From NCBI RefSeq assembly GCF_009765995.1, contig NZ_LMUI01000008.1, forward strand, positions 224,044-283,548: DNA of 59,505 nt, read 5' to 3'. Below, piece by piece: positions 11,903 to 20,531 of this stretch (position 1 is its first letter; each line of letters starts with the position of its first letter). The translations under genes were made by a program, and so were the position numbers. Under the pieces are notes generated by a model, which was not told where the DNA came from, ran no database searches, and worked only from the letters and a program-made list of their open reading frames with translations. Origin of the DNA: Methylocapsa sp. S129. Its GTDB lineage: Bacteria > Pseudomonadota > Alphaproteobacteria > Rhizobiales > Beijerinckiaceae.

Positions 11903-12016
11903 ATGAGCGAAGAGCCGGCGCCATTGTCGGAATCGGCAGCATCGCGATCCGGCTGGCCCGAAGGCCCGACCGGCGATGCGCAGACTGTCGCCGGCGTTTC
12001 AGGCGCAATGCGATGA
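11903..12016 (+). CDS. Possible small ORF coupled to the hydroxyacid oxidase gene
   Basis: A 37-residue frame starts at ATG 11903 behind a good ribosome-binding site (GGGAGG at 11891-11896). It ends in a TGA that overlaps the ATG of the next gene (ATGA at 12013-12016). The peptide (MSEEPAPLSESAASRSG...) matches nothing known. The good Shine-Dalgarno and the stop/start overlap suggest translational coupling, possibly as a leader, but a frame this short can arise by chance. Confidence 0.35.
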   Translation: MSEEPAPLSESAASRSGWPEGPTGDAQTVAGVSGAMR

Positions 12017-13206
12017 GCGTCTCCGTCGAAACCTGGCGACGCAAGGGCTACAGTCTGGCGGCGATGCGCGATCTCGCGCGGCGCGGCTTGCCTCGCCCGG
12101 TGTTCGATTTTGCCGATGGCGGCGCGGAGGACGAAGGCACGTTGCGCCGCAACGCGCGCGCCTTCGAAGACATCGCGCTGGTCCCGCGCCCGCTGAACGG
12201 CGCGGCGGAGCGTGATCTTTCGATCGAATTGTTCGGCCGCCGCTTGTCGATGCCCGTGCTGATCGGGCCGACCGGCCTCAGCGGTCTGTTCTGGCCTGGC
12301 GGCGAAATCGTCGCCGCGCGCGCCGCGACGGCGGCGGGAACGGCATATTGCCTCAGCCACGCCTCCGTCTGCACGATCGAGGAACTGGCGGCCGCGGGCG
12401 CCGCGCCGCGGTGGATGCAGATTTTCATCTATCGCGACCGCGGCTTGACGCGCGAATTCGTGGAGCGCGCCCAGGCGGCGGGCTATGACGGCCTCGTTCT
12501 GACGATCGACAACCAATTGCTCGGCAATCGCGAGCGCGATATCCGCAATGGTTTCACCATCCCGCCGCGCTTTGGCGCGCTGGATCTGGCCGCCATGGCC
12601 GGCAAACTCCCCTGGCTGATGCGCATGCGCCGGGAATTGCCGCGCGTCACCTTCGCCAATTATGTGCGGCCCGGAGAAGCGTCCGACATCGGCGCCATCG
12701 CCGCGCGCATGGGGGCGATGCTCGACCCCGGCATGTCCTGGCGCGATGTCGAATGGCTGCGCGACCTCTGGAAAGGCCCGTTTCTGCTGAAGGGCGTTCT
12801 GCATCCGGGCGAGGCGGCGGAGGCCGCGCGAAGCGGCGTCGACGGCCTGATCGTCTCGAACCATGGCGGGCGTCAGCTCGATGGGGCGCTGGCGACGATT
12901 GAGGCGCTGCCGAGAATCGTCGCCGCCGTCAATGGCGCGATTCCGGTTTTGCTCGACGGCGGCGTTCGCCGCGGCGCCGATGTGGTGAAGGCGCTGGCGC
13001 TCGGCGCCGCCGCCTGCCTGGTCGCCCGGCCGCAACTTTGGGGCCTGGCTGTGGCGGGCGAGCCCGGCGTCGCCCATGTGCTCGACATCCTGCGCCGCGA
13101 GATCGATCGCGTCATGGGTTTGATGGGCGCGGCGCGGATCGGCGACATCGGTCCCGATCAATTGTTTCGCCAATCAAAGGGAAGCCGCGATATCGCTTTG
13201 GGCTAG
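12013..13206 (+). CDS. FMN-dependent alpha-hydroxyacid oxidase/dehydrogenase
   Basis: A 397-residue TIM-barrel flavoenzyme of the glycolate oxidase / L-lactate dehydrogenase / mandelate dehydrogenase family. It oxidises a 2-hydroxyacid to the 2-oxoacid. Conserved parts are MQIFIYRDR (active-site Tyr), LTIDNQLLGNRERD (Asp), LLKGVLHPGEA (Lys) and VSNHGGRQLDG (catalytic His and substrate-binding Arg), then LLDGGVRRGADV and phosphate-binding residues. The position of the first substrate Tyr of glycolate oxidase (Tyr24) is Phe33 here (VFDFADGGAEDE), which may change substrate preference. It is followed by an SDR and an RraA-like protein on the same strand, suggesting a catabolic operon for a hydroxy or sugar acid. 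Confidence 0.9.
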   Translation: MSVSVETWRRKGYSLAAMRDLARRGLPRPVFDFADGGAEDEGTLRRNARAFEDIALVPRPLNGAAERDLSIELFGRRLSMPVLIGPTGLSGLFWPGGEIVAARAATAAGTAYCLSHASVCTIEELAAAGAAPRWMQIFIYRDRGLTREFVERAQAAGYDGLVLTIDNQLLGNRERDIRNGFTIPPRFGALDLAAMAGKLPWLMRMRRELPRVTFANYVRPGEASDIGAIAARMGAMLDPGMSWRDVEWLRDLWKGPFLLKGVLHPGEAAEAARSGVDGLIVSNHGGRQLDGALATIEALPRIVAAVNGAIPVLLDGGVRRGADVVKALALGAAACLVARPQLWGLAVAGEPGVAHVLDILRREIDRVMGLMGAARIGDIGPDQLFRQSKGSRDIALG

Positions 13207-13264
13207 CGCGCAGATTGCTCGCGGTTGCGCGAAGCCAAGAGCCGAAAAATCGAAGGAGGAAGAT

Positions 13265-14014
13265 TTGACGCAATTATCCGGGGTCGTCATCGTAACGGGA
13301 GCAGCGTCGGGCATAGGCAAAGCGGCCGCGCTCCATTTCGCCGATTGCGGAGCGACCGTGGTCGCCGCCGACATCAACGCCGAGGGGCTTGCCGCTCTCG
13401 CCTCGGATCATATTCATGGCGTGGCCGCCGATATTACGAAATCGGCCGAATGCAAAGAAATCGCCGATAAGGCGGCAAGTCTTGGCCGCGTCACGGGATT
13501 GTTCAATTGCGCGGGCCTTGAACTGCACGGCACCGTCGTAAGCATGTCCGAGGACGATTGGGGCCGCGTCGTCGCGGTCAATCTGACGGCGATCTTCCTG
13601 CTCTCGAAACATGTCGTTCCGCATATGGAGGCGGGCGGAGGCGGCGCGATCGTCAATATGTCCTCGGTGCAGGCGCATATCACGCAGGCCGATGTCGTCG
13701 CCTATGCCGCCACCAAAGGCGCGGTCGTCTCGATGACGCGCGCGATGGCGATCGACCACGGACCCCAGAACATTCGCGTCACGGCGATCTGCCCCGGAAC
13801 GATAGAAACGCCGTTGGCCCGATCGGCGGCGCGCCTGTACAATCCGGAAAATCCGGCGGCGAAAATCGCGGAATGGGGCGCCAAGCACACGCTCGGCCGC
13901 ATCGGGCAGCCCATCGAAGTCGCCCGGCTCGCCGCGTTCTTGTTGTCCAGCGACGCCAGCTTCATTACGGGATCCTTCCATCTCGTGGATGGCGGCATGC
14001 TGGCGATGCTTTGA
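13265..14014 (+). CDS. SDR family oxidoreductase
   Basis: A 249-residue classical short-chain dehydrogenase. It has the NAD(P)-binding motif VTGAASGIGKA, the NNAG-equivalent FNCAGLE, a catalytic Ser in NMSSVQA and YAATKGA (YxxxK), and ends in SFHLVDGGMLAML. An acidic residue at the end of the second strand (AADIN) favours NAD over NADP. The start is TTG at 13265: an excellent ribosome-binding site (AAGGAGG at 13253-13259) lies at normal distance and no ATG fits. It sits 58 bases after the hydroxyacid oxidase and 30 before the RraA-like gene. It probably handles a sugar-acid or hydroxyacid intermediate; the exact substrate is unknown. Confidence 0.9.
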   Translation: MTQLSGVVIVTGAASGIGKAAALHFADCGATVVAADINAEGLAALASDHIHGVAADITKSAECKEIADKAASLGRVTGLFNCAGLELHGTVVSMSEDDWGRVVAVNLTAIFLLSKHVVPHMEAGGGGAIVNMSSVQAHITQADVVAYAATKGAVVSMTRAMAIDHGPQNIRVTAICPGTIETPLARSAARLYNPENPAAKIAEWGAKHTLGRIGQPIEVARLAAFLLSSDASFITGSFHLVDGGMLAML

Positions 14015-14044
14015 GCTAAGCTTCAAAACACAGGAAACATAGCC

Positions 14045-14734
14045 ATGATTGTTGATCCGCCCGTCCTGACCATCCGCGCCAAATTTCCGCGCCCCGCCAG
14101 GGAAATCGTCGAGGGCTTCGCCGGCGCTCCGACGGGAAATGTCGTCGACGCCATGGGCGGCGGCGGCGCGCTCGACCATCGCATCAAGCCGCTCCCTCCC
14201 TCCGCCAAAATCATGGTCGGCGTCGCGCTGACCTGCGATTGCGGGCCTAGCGACAATCTTGCACTGTTCGGCGCTCTTTCCGTTGCGCAGCCCGGCGATA
14301 TCCTCGTCGCCGCGGCGCACGGCCATACCGGCGCGGCGGTCACCGGCGATCTGATGCTCGGCATGGCGCGCAATCGCGGCGTCAAGGGATTCGTCACCGA
14401 CGGCATGGTGCGCGACATCGTCGGCATTCTCGATGTCGGCCTGCCCGTCTATTGCGCGGGCGTTACGCCCAATTCGCCGGCGCGCAATGGCCCTGGAACC
14501 GTCGGCCAGCCAGTCGACCTTGGCGGCCTGCGCATCGAATCGGGCGATATATTGATCGGCGATCGCGACGGGATCGTCGTCGTGCCGCGCGACCGCGCGG
14601 CGGCCGTGCTCAAGGCGCTGGCGGAGGTTCGCGCGGCGGAGGCGGCTCTCGAGGCCAAGGTGAAAGGCGGCCTTGAGATTCCCGATTTCGTCGTCGCAAT
14701 TCTTGCCTCCGATCGCGTCCGCAATATTGAATGA
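14045..14734 (+). CDS. RraA-like protein (4-hydroxy-4-methyl-2-oxoglutarate aldolase family)
   Basis: A 229-residue RraA/HMG-aldolase family protein. The metal and substrate loop is present: GNVVDAMGGGGAL near residue 32, GDILVAAAHGHTG, then GVKGFVTDGMVRDIVGI, which matches the family G-x-x-D-G-x-x-R-D motif binding oxalacetate or pyruvate and the divalent metal. Members either cleave 4-hydroxy-2-oxo acids or, in E. coli, inhibit RNase E; the operon with an alpha-hydroxyacid oxidase and an SDR favours an aldolase or decarboxylase role here. This is inference from context. Confidence 0.85.
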   Translation: MIVDPPVLTIRAKFPRPAREIVEGFAGAPTGNVVDAMGGGGALDHRIKPLPPSAKIMVGVALTCDCGPSDNLALFGALSVAQPGDILVAAAHGHTGAAVTGDLMLGMARNRGVKGFVTDGMVRDIVGILDVGLPVYCAGVTPNSPARNGPGTVGQPVDLGGLRIESGDILIGDRDGIVVVPRDRAAAVLKALAEVRAAEAALEAKVKGGLEIPDFVVAILASDRVRNIE

Positions 14735-14793
14735 TCAAGCGGGACTTCATCGCGTCGACGCGCCCGGCATGATTCGATCGACGCCTGGCTCGC

Positions 14794-15789
14794 CTATTCT
14801 TTCATTCTGCTGAGCGCCGAGGCGATATCCTTCTGAAAGGCCTCGGCCAAATTATCGCGATAATGGGTCTGATCGAAGAAATTCTCCGCCAGCAATGTCT
14901 CCGGCCGATCCTCGGCCCAGTCGACGATCGTTGTCCTGGGACGCTGCGCGGCGACGGCCGAAAAGGCGCCGTGACAGGCGCGCATGGTCGCCTCGGCCTC
15001 GCTCCCCCGCTGAGGCAGCGCAGTGATATAGACCGGCGGCCAGGCGAGAACGACGGCGGTCGATGGCGAAAGGGCGGCGAGAACCACTTTCAGCCTGTCG
15101 GCGGCGGGGAAAAGATTGCGCGGGTTGATCGAGGCCGTCGGCCGCTCTTTGGCCAGTTGCTGGCGGAGCACGCCGGGGTCGACGGTGCGCAACTCGTCGT
15201 CGTAATCCCGATAGCCGTCGGCGCGCGCTGGTTTCGCAGAGCCGAACAGCAGGGCGAGCCTGCCGGGAATGCGCTCGAGCGCCGAATAGCGCATCATGCC
15301 GCCGAGATAGGCGAGCGGACTTTTCTCATAGAGCCAGAACGGAAACGGCTCGACGTTGTATAGCGCGTCGAAACACCAGCTCACATCGAGCCCGATGACG
15401 ATTGCCGCGGGACGAGGATGATGCCGCAGGAACCAGTCGATCAGGACAAATTGCTCTTTGGGGTACGTCCCCGGCACGATCATCGAAACGGCATCCAGGC
15501 CGGTCTGCGCGTTGAGCGTCTCGGGCCGAATGAGTTGCATATGCGAATTGCCGAAGATGGCGGAATCGAAGCGGGGGTCGCGCCCGCGGCTGGCGTCGGC
15601 GGTGCGCGGGCCTTGCTCCGGCACGCCGGCGCGCGCCGTCAGCGCGAAGCGGCCGGTGTCAAAAGGATCGACCGCCGCCAACACGCCGGCCAGTGCAGCG
15701 AACAGCAGCACCGCCGTCGCCGCGAACGCCACAGCAAAGCCGCGCCAGCGCCGATCCGCCGCGTCAGAACTGGAAATAGATGAACTCAT
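14794..15789 (-). CDS. Membrane-anchored SGNH-type hydrolase (AlgX/DltD-like), MBOAT partner
   Basis: A 331-residue protein with one N-terminal membrane segment (GFAVAFAATAVLLFAALAGV) and a periplasmic domain. IFGNSHMQLIRPE gives a GxS-type nucleophile block and FFDQTHYRDNLA near the C-terminus supplies the DxxH pair, as in SGNH hydrolases such as DltD, AlgJ and AlgX. Proteins of this kind work with an MBOAT O-acyltransferase to pass acetyl groups to a polysaccharide in the periplasm. Its start overlaps the 3' end of the MBOAT gene by 26 bases, so the two are translated from one message. Confidence 0.8.
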   Translation of the reverse strand: MSSSISSSDAADRRWRGFAVAFAATAVLLFAALAGVLAAVDPFDTGRFALTARAGVPEQGPRTADASRGRDPRFDSAIFGNSHMQLIRPETLNAQTGLDAVSMIVPGTYPKEQFVLIDWFLRHHPRPAAIVIGLDVSWCFDALYNVEPFPFWLYEKSPLAYLGGMMRYSALERIPGRLALLFGSAKPARADGYRDYDDELRTVDPGVLRQQLAKERPTASINPRNLFPAADRLKVVLAALSPSTAVVLAWPPVYITALPQRGSEAEATMRACHGAFSAVAAQRPRTTIVDWAEDRPETLLAENFFDQTHYRDNLAEAFQKDIASALSRMKE

Positions 15790-17143
15790 AGGTCTCGTCG
15801 TTACCCATCTTGAATAGAGTCAGCACGAACAATATCGCGAAAGCCACGGCCGCCCATCGGGAGGGCGTCGCCTTGCGCACGGCGTCCCAGGTCGTTGGAC
15901 CGATCATCGCGACCGCGGCGGCGACCGCGATCGATCGCCATTTCAGGCCGTGGCCGACGGGCGCGAAGCCGATCAGCCCATCATAGATCCGCAGCGCGGC
16001 GTGAAATGTGGGCGCCCGGAACAACACCCAGGCGAGCACGACGAAGGCGAATGTCAAACCCCATCCCAAGAAAGCGGGCATCGGCCGGGCGACGCGTCGC
16101 CACAATACGCCAACGCATAATCCGAAGCCGTGCAGCGCGCCCCAGGCGGCGAAGGTCAGCCCCGCCCCATGCCAGAGCCCGCCAAGGACCATGGTTGCGA
16201 GGAGGGCCAGAAGCTGCATGGGCAGGCCGCGCCTGTTGCCGCCGAGTGGAATATACAAATAGTCGCGCAGGAATCGTGAGAGCGTCATATGCCAGCGCCG
16301 CCAGAAATCGGACAGGCTTGTTGCGCGGTAGGGGATACGGAAATTCTGCGGCAGCACGATGCCGAACATCAAAGCGACGCCCACAGCCATGTCGGTGTAA
16401 CCGGAGAAGTCGCAATAGATCTGGAAGGTAAAACCCAGCGTAGCCTGCCAGGCGTCGACAAGCGAAACGATCTCGCCATTCGCCGCGGCCGCGAAGATCG
16501 GATTGACGTCGGCAGCCAGCGGGTCGCCAAGGAAGACCTTCTTGGCGAGGCCAATCACGACGAGCATCATGCCCCATGCGAAACGCTGCGCGGCGTCGGA
16601 GCGTTCGTAGGGCCGCTCTTCGAACTGGTGCATGATCTCGCTCCAGCGCACCAGGGGGCCCGAAAGAACCTGCGGGAAAAACCCGATGTAAAGAGCGTAG
16701 CGCGTGAGGTCGTAACGCGGCGCCTTCCCAGCCTTGAGATCGCTCAGATACATGACATGGTGGAAGGTGAAGAAAGAGATGCCGAGCGGCAGCGCCGTCC
16801 CCATGCCAAAGATGTCGGCGTTAGGCAGCGACACGCCGGGGAGAAGCGTGGAAAAGAAATTTGCGTATTTGAAATATCCGAGGACGAGAAGATTGACCGC
16901 AATGGCGACTGCGATCAAAAAGCCTTGTCGATTTCTCGCGAAGAATTCCGCGAGCGTCCAATTGATGAGAATGGATAGCGCCAGAAGCGGAATAAAGCGC
17001 CAGTCCCAGTAGCCGTAAAATACGAACGACAAGAACACCAGAAGGTGCAACCGCCAGCCCGGCTGAAAGCGCTCGACCAACCAATGCAGCGACAGGGCGG
17101 AGGGCAGAAACACCAGCAGAAACAAAAATGAATTGAAGAGCAT
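15764..17143 (-). CDS. MBOAT family O-acyltransferase (AlgI-like)
   Basis: A 459-residue polytopic protein of the MBOAT family, which brings acyl groups across the inner membrane for O-acetylation of exopolysaccharide. Family marks are LLFNSFLFLLVFLP at the start, the block SFFTFHHVMYLSDLKAG, FPQVLSGPLVRWSEI, YCDFSGYTDMAVGVALM, and the catalytic-His region LGGLWHGAGLTFAAWGALHG. About ten or more membrane segments are visible. It precedes and overlaps an SGNH partner, a typical acetylation module, at the edge of the surface-glycan region. This suggests the glycan made here carries O-acetyl or similar groups. Confidence 0.92.
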   Translation of the reverse strand: MLFNSFLFLLVFLPSALSLHWLVERFQPGWRLHLLVFLSFVFYGYWDWRFIPLLALSILINWTLAEFFARNRQGFLIAVAIAVNLLVLGYFKYANFFSTLLPGVSLPNADIFGMGTALPLGISFFTFHHVMYLSDLKAGKAPRYDLTRYALYIGFFPQVLSGPLVRWSEIMHQFEERPYERSDAAQRFAWGMMLVVIGLAKKVFLGDPLAADVNPIFAAAANGEIVSLVDAWQATLGFTFQIYCDFSGYTDMAVGVALMFGIVLPQNFRIPYRATSLSDFWRRWHMTLSRFLRDYLYIPLGGNRRGLPMQLLALLATMVLGGLWHGAGLTFAAWGALHGFGLCVGVLWRRVARPMPAFLGWGLTFAFVVLAWVLFRAPTFHAALRIYDGLIGFAPVGHGLKWRSIAVAAAVAMIGPTTWDAVRKATPSRWAAVAFAILFVLTLFKMGNDETYEFIYFQF

Positions 17144-17578
17144 CGCAACTCACGAAAATCGCCGCGGCGGCGGCCGGGAAGGAAGAACGGACTCCCGTTG
17201 GCTGAGATTTCCCGCAAATGAGAAGGCGGGCTCCGCCGGTTTTTTCCTGGTTGCGGGGAGTAGCGGCGAAAAATTCACGCCGCCGCGAAGGCGTCGGATG
17301 GAACTAGGCCTTCTCCGGGGCGCCCCGGTCAAGAGAACAGTGAGGCCTTTCGGCTTAAAGACGCTCGACGAGCGCCTTGTGGCGCCGTGCGCTCTCGCCG
17401 TCCATCCAAACAAAGACAATATTTTCGTGGGCGCCCGGCAAGGCCTCGCTTGCGTGCGGCGAAGCTTCATCCGGTCGTCGCGACGACGCCCTTGCATCGC
17501 GCCGAGATTTCCGGCCATCCTCGCCGATGATTCCGTCGCGATCCAGAACCTCGCCAGTGATCGTCAAAAAGGGCAATC
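17144..17578. other. Divergent intergenic region between the MBOAT and GT4 genes
   Basis: No gene is evident in these 435 bases. A G+C hairpin (GGCGG 17225-17229, CCGCC 17233-17237) followed by a run of T at 17240-17245 reads like an intrinsic terminator on the plus strand, although no plus-strand gene precedes it nearby. It could end an unannotated small RNA or an antisense transcript. Promoters for both flanking genes should lie here, but I could not pick them out. Confidence 0.35.
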
Positions 17579-18733
17579 ATGGTGGATGTTGGAAAACCAA
17601 GACTTGTTATGGTGCTGACGGAGGATTGGTTCTTTTGTTCGCATTTCCTGGAGCGGGCGATCGCCGCCCGGGACGCCGGTTATGAAGTCACCGTGCTGGC
17701 GAACGACAATGGCAAGTCGGCGCAGATTCGCGCGGCCGGCGTCGATTTCATAGCCATCCCGCTGAAACGGCGGGGCCTGAACCCACTCGTCGAGATCAAA
17801 ACCTTGCGCGCGATACGCGCCGCCTACCGAAGGCTTCGTCCCGCCCTGGCGCATCATGTCGGACTAAAGCCGATCCTTTATGGATCGCTCGCGGCCCGCT
17901 CGGCCGGAATCCGGGCCGTGCTCAACGCGCCGATCGGCATGGGGTTCGTCTTCACCTCCCAAAGTCTCCAGTCGCGACTGCTGCGGCCATTGGCGTGGCT
18001 GGCGTTGCGGCTGTTTCTGAATCCGCGCGGCAGCAAGGTCGTGTTCGAGAATGTCGACGACCTGAAAAGCCTTGTCGAAGATCGAGCTGTGCGTGCGCAG
18101 GACGCCGTGTTGATCCGGGGCTCTGGCATCGACGTTGCTTCCTTCGCGCCCGCGGTCGAGACGGATGGCCCGCCGATTGTCTCGCTGGTCAGCCGCATGC
18201 TTTGGGACAAGGGGGTAGGGGAATTCGTTGAGGCGGCGCGAAAATTGCGCGCCGAAGGCGTCGCCGCTCATTTTTGGCTCGTCGGCGCAACCGATCCGCA
18301 GAACCCGGCCGCTATTTCCGAAGGCCAGTTACTCAAATGGCGTGCAGAGGGCGTGGTCGACTGGCTGGGCCAGCGCGACGATATTCCAGCGCTTTTGGCG
18401 CGCAGCCAGATCGCCTGCCTGCCGTCCTATCGCGAGGGTCTGCCACGGAGCCTGCTCGAAGCGATGGCGGCCGGCCTGCCAATCGTGTCCACCGACGTGC
18501 CAGGTTGCCGCGAGGCGGTGCGGCATGGCGAGAATGGTCTATTGGTTCCGGCCCGCGACAGCCTCGCCCTCGCCTCGGCGCTACGCACCCTGATCGAGGA
18601 TCCGGTTCTGCGCCGTCGTTTCGGCGTCGCCGGGCGGCGTCGAGCGGAGCGCGAATTCGCCTCATCCATCGTGATTGCGGAAACGCTCGCTGTCTACGCC
18701 GATCTGCGGCGACCCGCTGCGTCCGCGCGCTAA
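17579..18733 (+). CDS. Family 4 glycosyltransferase
   Basis: A 384-residue GT-B retaining glycosyltransferase (GT4). The N-terminal acceptor half begins KPRLVMVLTEDWFF; the C-terminal donor half has VSRMLWDKGVGEFVEAA, then the nucleotide-sugar E-x7-E type site CLPSYREGLPRSLLEAMAAG, and VSTDVPGCREAV. It acts at the cytoplasmic face of the membrane on a lipid-linked saccharide. It is divergent from the acetylation pair and convergent with the wzt-wzm arm. The N-terminal half resembles glycosyltransferases that transfer a sugar early in O-antigen or capsule assembly; the sugar is unknown. Confidence 0.9.
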   Translation: MVDVGKPRLVMVLTEDWFFCSHFLERAIAARDAGYEVTVLANDNGKSAQIRAAGVDFIAIPLKRRGLNPLVEIKTLRAIRAAYRRLRPALAHHVGLKPILYGSLAARSAGIRAVLNAPIGMGFVFTSQSLQSRLLRPLAWLALRLFLNPRGSKVVFENVDDLKSLVEDRAVRAQDAVLIRGSGIDVASFAPAVETDGPPIVSLVSRMLWDKGVGEFVEAARKLRAEGVAAHFWLVGATDPQNPAAISEGQLLKWRAEGVVDWLGQRDDIPALLARSQIACLPSYREGLPRSLLEAMAAGLPIVSTDVPGCREAVRHGENGLLVPARDSLALASALRTLIEDPVLRRRFGVAGRRRAEREFASSIVIAETLAVYADLRRPAASAR

Positions 18734-18806
18734 CCAGACCGTCGCATAAATGAAAACGGCCCAGCGACAGTCATCCTCGTCGGTCGACACGGATCGCGCT
18801 GGCAAG

Positions 18807-19547
18807 TCAGCCCGCATGGTATGCGCTCAAAACCGACTCCACCTCGCCAAATGCGCCGACCACGCCTTGGTTCAACCAGATCGCCTTGGTGCAGAGACGC
18901 CGAATGATATCGTCCGAATGCGATGAGACGACGAGTATGTTGGCGCGGCTGGCGATCTTCTCGAGCCGGCCTTCCGCCTTCTTCATGAACTCGGCGTCGC
19001 CGACGCCGATGACTTCATCCAGCAGCAGAATTTCCGGCTGCCGCAATGTGGCGATTGCGAAGGATAAGCGCAGCAACATTCCGGCTGAATATGTGCGAAC
19101 GGGAATGTTGAGATAGTCGCCGAGTTCCGTAAAGTCGACGATGTCGTCTATTCCAGCTTCAATTTCCTGTTTGCTCAATCCCCAGAGAGCGCCGCAAATC
19201 TTGATGTTCTCGATTCCCGTCGCATCGACGCTCATCCCTAGCGAGATGTCGAACATGGGAGAGACGCGGCCAACGACATTCACTTCCCCCTTTGTTGGGG
19301 GATAGACGCCCGCAAGCACACGCAGGAGACTGGTTTTGCCCGAACCGTTATGGCCAACCAATCCAATTCGTTCGCCATCATGAATGTCGAGATCAATGCC
19401 AGACAGCGCGGTGATAATGACATTTGAGCCCGATCGCCCGAAACGGCCGCCAACCGCTTTACGCAGAAGCATCGTCTTAAGGGAGTTATTCCCTACCGCA
19501 TAGACCGGAATCTCGACCGACGCATCCCTCAGATTTATATGTGCCAT
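18807..19547 (-). CDS. wzt: Polysaccharide ABC exporter ATP-binding protein (Wzt/KpsT type)
   Basis: The ATPase of an ABC-2-type glycan exporter. Walker A is GLVGHNGSGKTSLLR, the signature region is YSAGMLLRLSFAIAT and Walker B is ILLLDEVIGVGDAEF. At 246 residues it is just the nucleotide-binding domain. It lacks the C-terminal carbohydrate-binding extension (150-200 residues) of Wzt proteins that recognise a terminally capped O-antigen. It therefore resembles KpsT or the short Wzt of uncapped O-antigens, for which chain length is set by coupling synthesis to export. It is 15 bases downstream of the permease gene, at the end of a gmhB-GT2-wzm-wzt unit. Confidence 0.9.
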   Translation of the reverse strand: MAHINLRDASVEIPVYAVGNNSLKTMLLRKAVGGRFGRSGSNVIITALSGIDLDIHDGERIGLVGHNGSGKTSLLRVLAGVYPPTKGEVNVVGRVSPMFDISLGMSVDATGIENIKICGALWGLSKQEIEAGIDDIVDFTELGDYLNIPVRTYSAGMLLRLSFAIATLRQPEILLLDEVIGVGDAEFMKKAEGRLEKIASRANILVVSSHSDDIIRRLCTKAIWLNQGVVGAFGEVESVLSAYHAG

Positions 19548-19562
19548 CGTGAGATTCCGACC

Positions 19563-20417
19563 TCAGAGCCAATATACGATGCGGCGGTTCCCCCGCGACA
19601 ACAACAAGATCGCGATGAGATAACCTACCGCGCACAAGCCAATGACGACCAGCCATGACAAGAGAGGCGGCGCCTCCCCAAGAAGAGGGGAACGGACAAT
19701 TTCAATCAAATGATACAACGGGTTGACCTGTGCGATTATCTGAGCCGTTCCCAGCGAGCTTGCGGGCCACATAATCGGTGTGGCGAACATCGCAATTTGG
19801 ATTGCAGTCGCTATAAGTTGGACGACATCGCGATAGCGAGCGCTGAGAACGGCGACAACAATGCCGACCCACATCTGGTTCGCGAAGAGGAGAATGAGTC
19901 CCGGGAATATCAAAATATCGGCCCAGGAGAATTTCAGTCCAAATATAATTCCTATCGGGATGATAAGGACAATAGTATGAAGAAATATAATAAGGCTGCG
20001 CCAAAGGACACGAAATACGTACACCGTAAATGGTAGGCGAATCTGCTTGATAATGCCGCTGCTATCGACAAAGGCCGAGCAAGATTCGATGGTCGTCCCT
20101 GAGATAAACCCCCAGGTAATAAGCCCTACGGCTATGTAGGGAAGATAGAGCGCGATTTCCATTTTGAAAATGCGACTATAAACCACCCCCAGCAACATGA
20201 CATAAAGCGCCATGCTGAGCGTGATCCAGAACGGCCCTAAAACCGAGCGTCGATAGCGCTGCAGAATGTCGTTCCAGCCTAACATCGTCCATAGACGCCA
20301 GGCCTTCAGGCCGGCGCTCAGATCATCGGCGCCAATGCTGAAAGGGCCCCGGGCTTTCATGTGAGGGTGCGCATTTTGGTCAATATCATCGCCATAGGTT
20401 GCCGACTCTAACTGCAT
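19563..20417 (-). CDS. wzm: Polysaccharide ABC exporter permease (Wzm/KpsM type)
   Basis: A 284-residue ABC-2 permease with six predicted membrane segments after a cytoplasmic N-terminus. The sequence ends in FLLSRGNRRIVYWL-like basic residues typical of Wzm. The cytosolic part contains the conserved AWRLWTMLGWNDILQRYRRS. With the adjacent ATPase it exports a lipid-linked polysaccharide across the inner membrane. The start is the ATG at 20415-20417. The gene lies between the GT2 gene (114 bases upstream) and wzt (15 bases downstream). Confidence 0.9.
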   Translation of the reverse strand: MQLESATYGDDIDQNAHPHMKARGPFSIGADDLSAGLKAWRLWTMLGWNDILQRYRRSVLGPFWITLSMALYVMLLGVVYSRIFKMEIALYLPYIAVGLITWGFISGTTIESCSAFVDSSGIIKQIRLPFTVYVFRVLWRSLIIFLHTIVLIIPIGIIFGLKFSWADILIFPGLILLFANQMWVGIVVAVLSARYRDVVQLIATAIQIAMFATPIMWPASSLGTAQIIAQVNPLYHLIEIVRSPLLGEAPPLLSWLVVIGLCAVGYLIAILLLSRGNRRIVYWL

Positions 20418-20531
20418 GCTTGTGGGATCCCGGAGAGTGCGTGCGGTCTGGCCAAGCCATGGCCGAGATTGCGATCAGGGCGTCATCATCGCCGCTTGCC
20501 AAGAGAGCCGTGGGGTAGACGCCGTGGTCAG

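Noticed and set aside
11899-13173. Minus-strand frame of 424 residues opposite the hydroxyacid oxidase
   Set aside because: Antisense shadow; the oxidase on the plus strand has all catalytic motifs.
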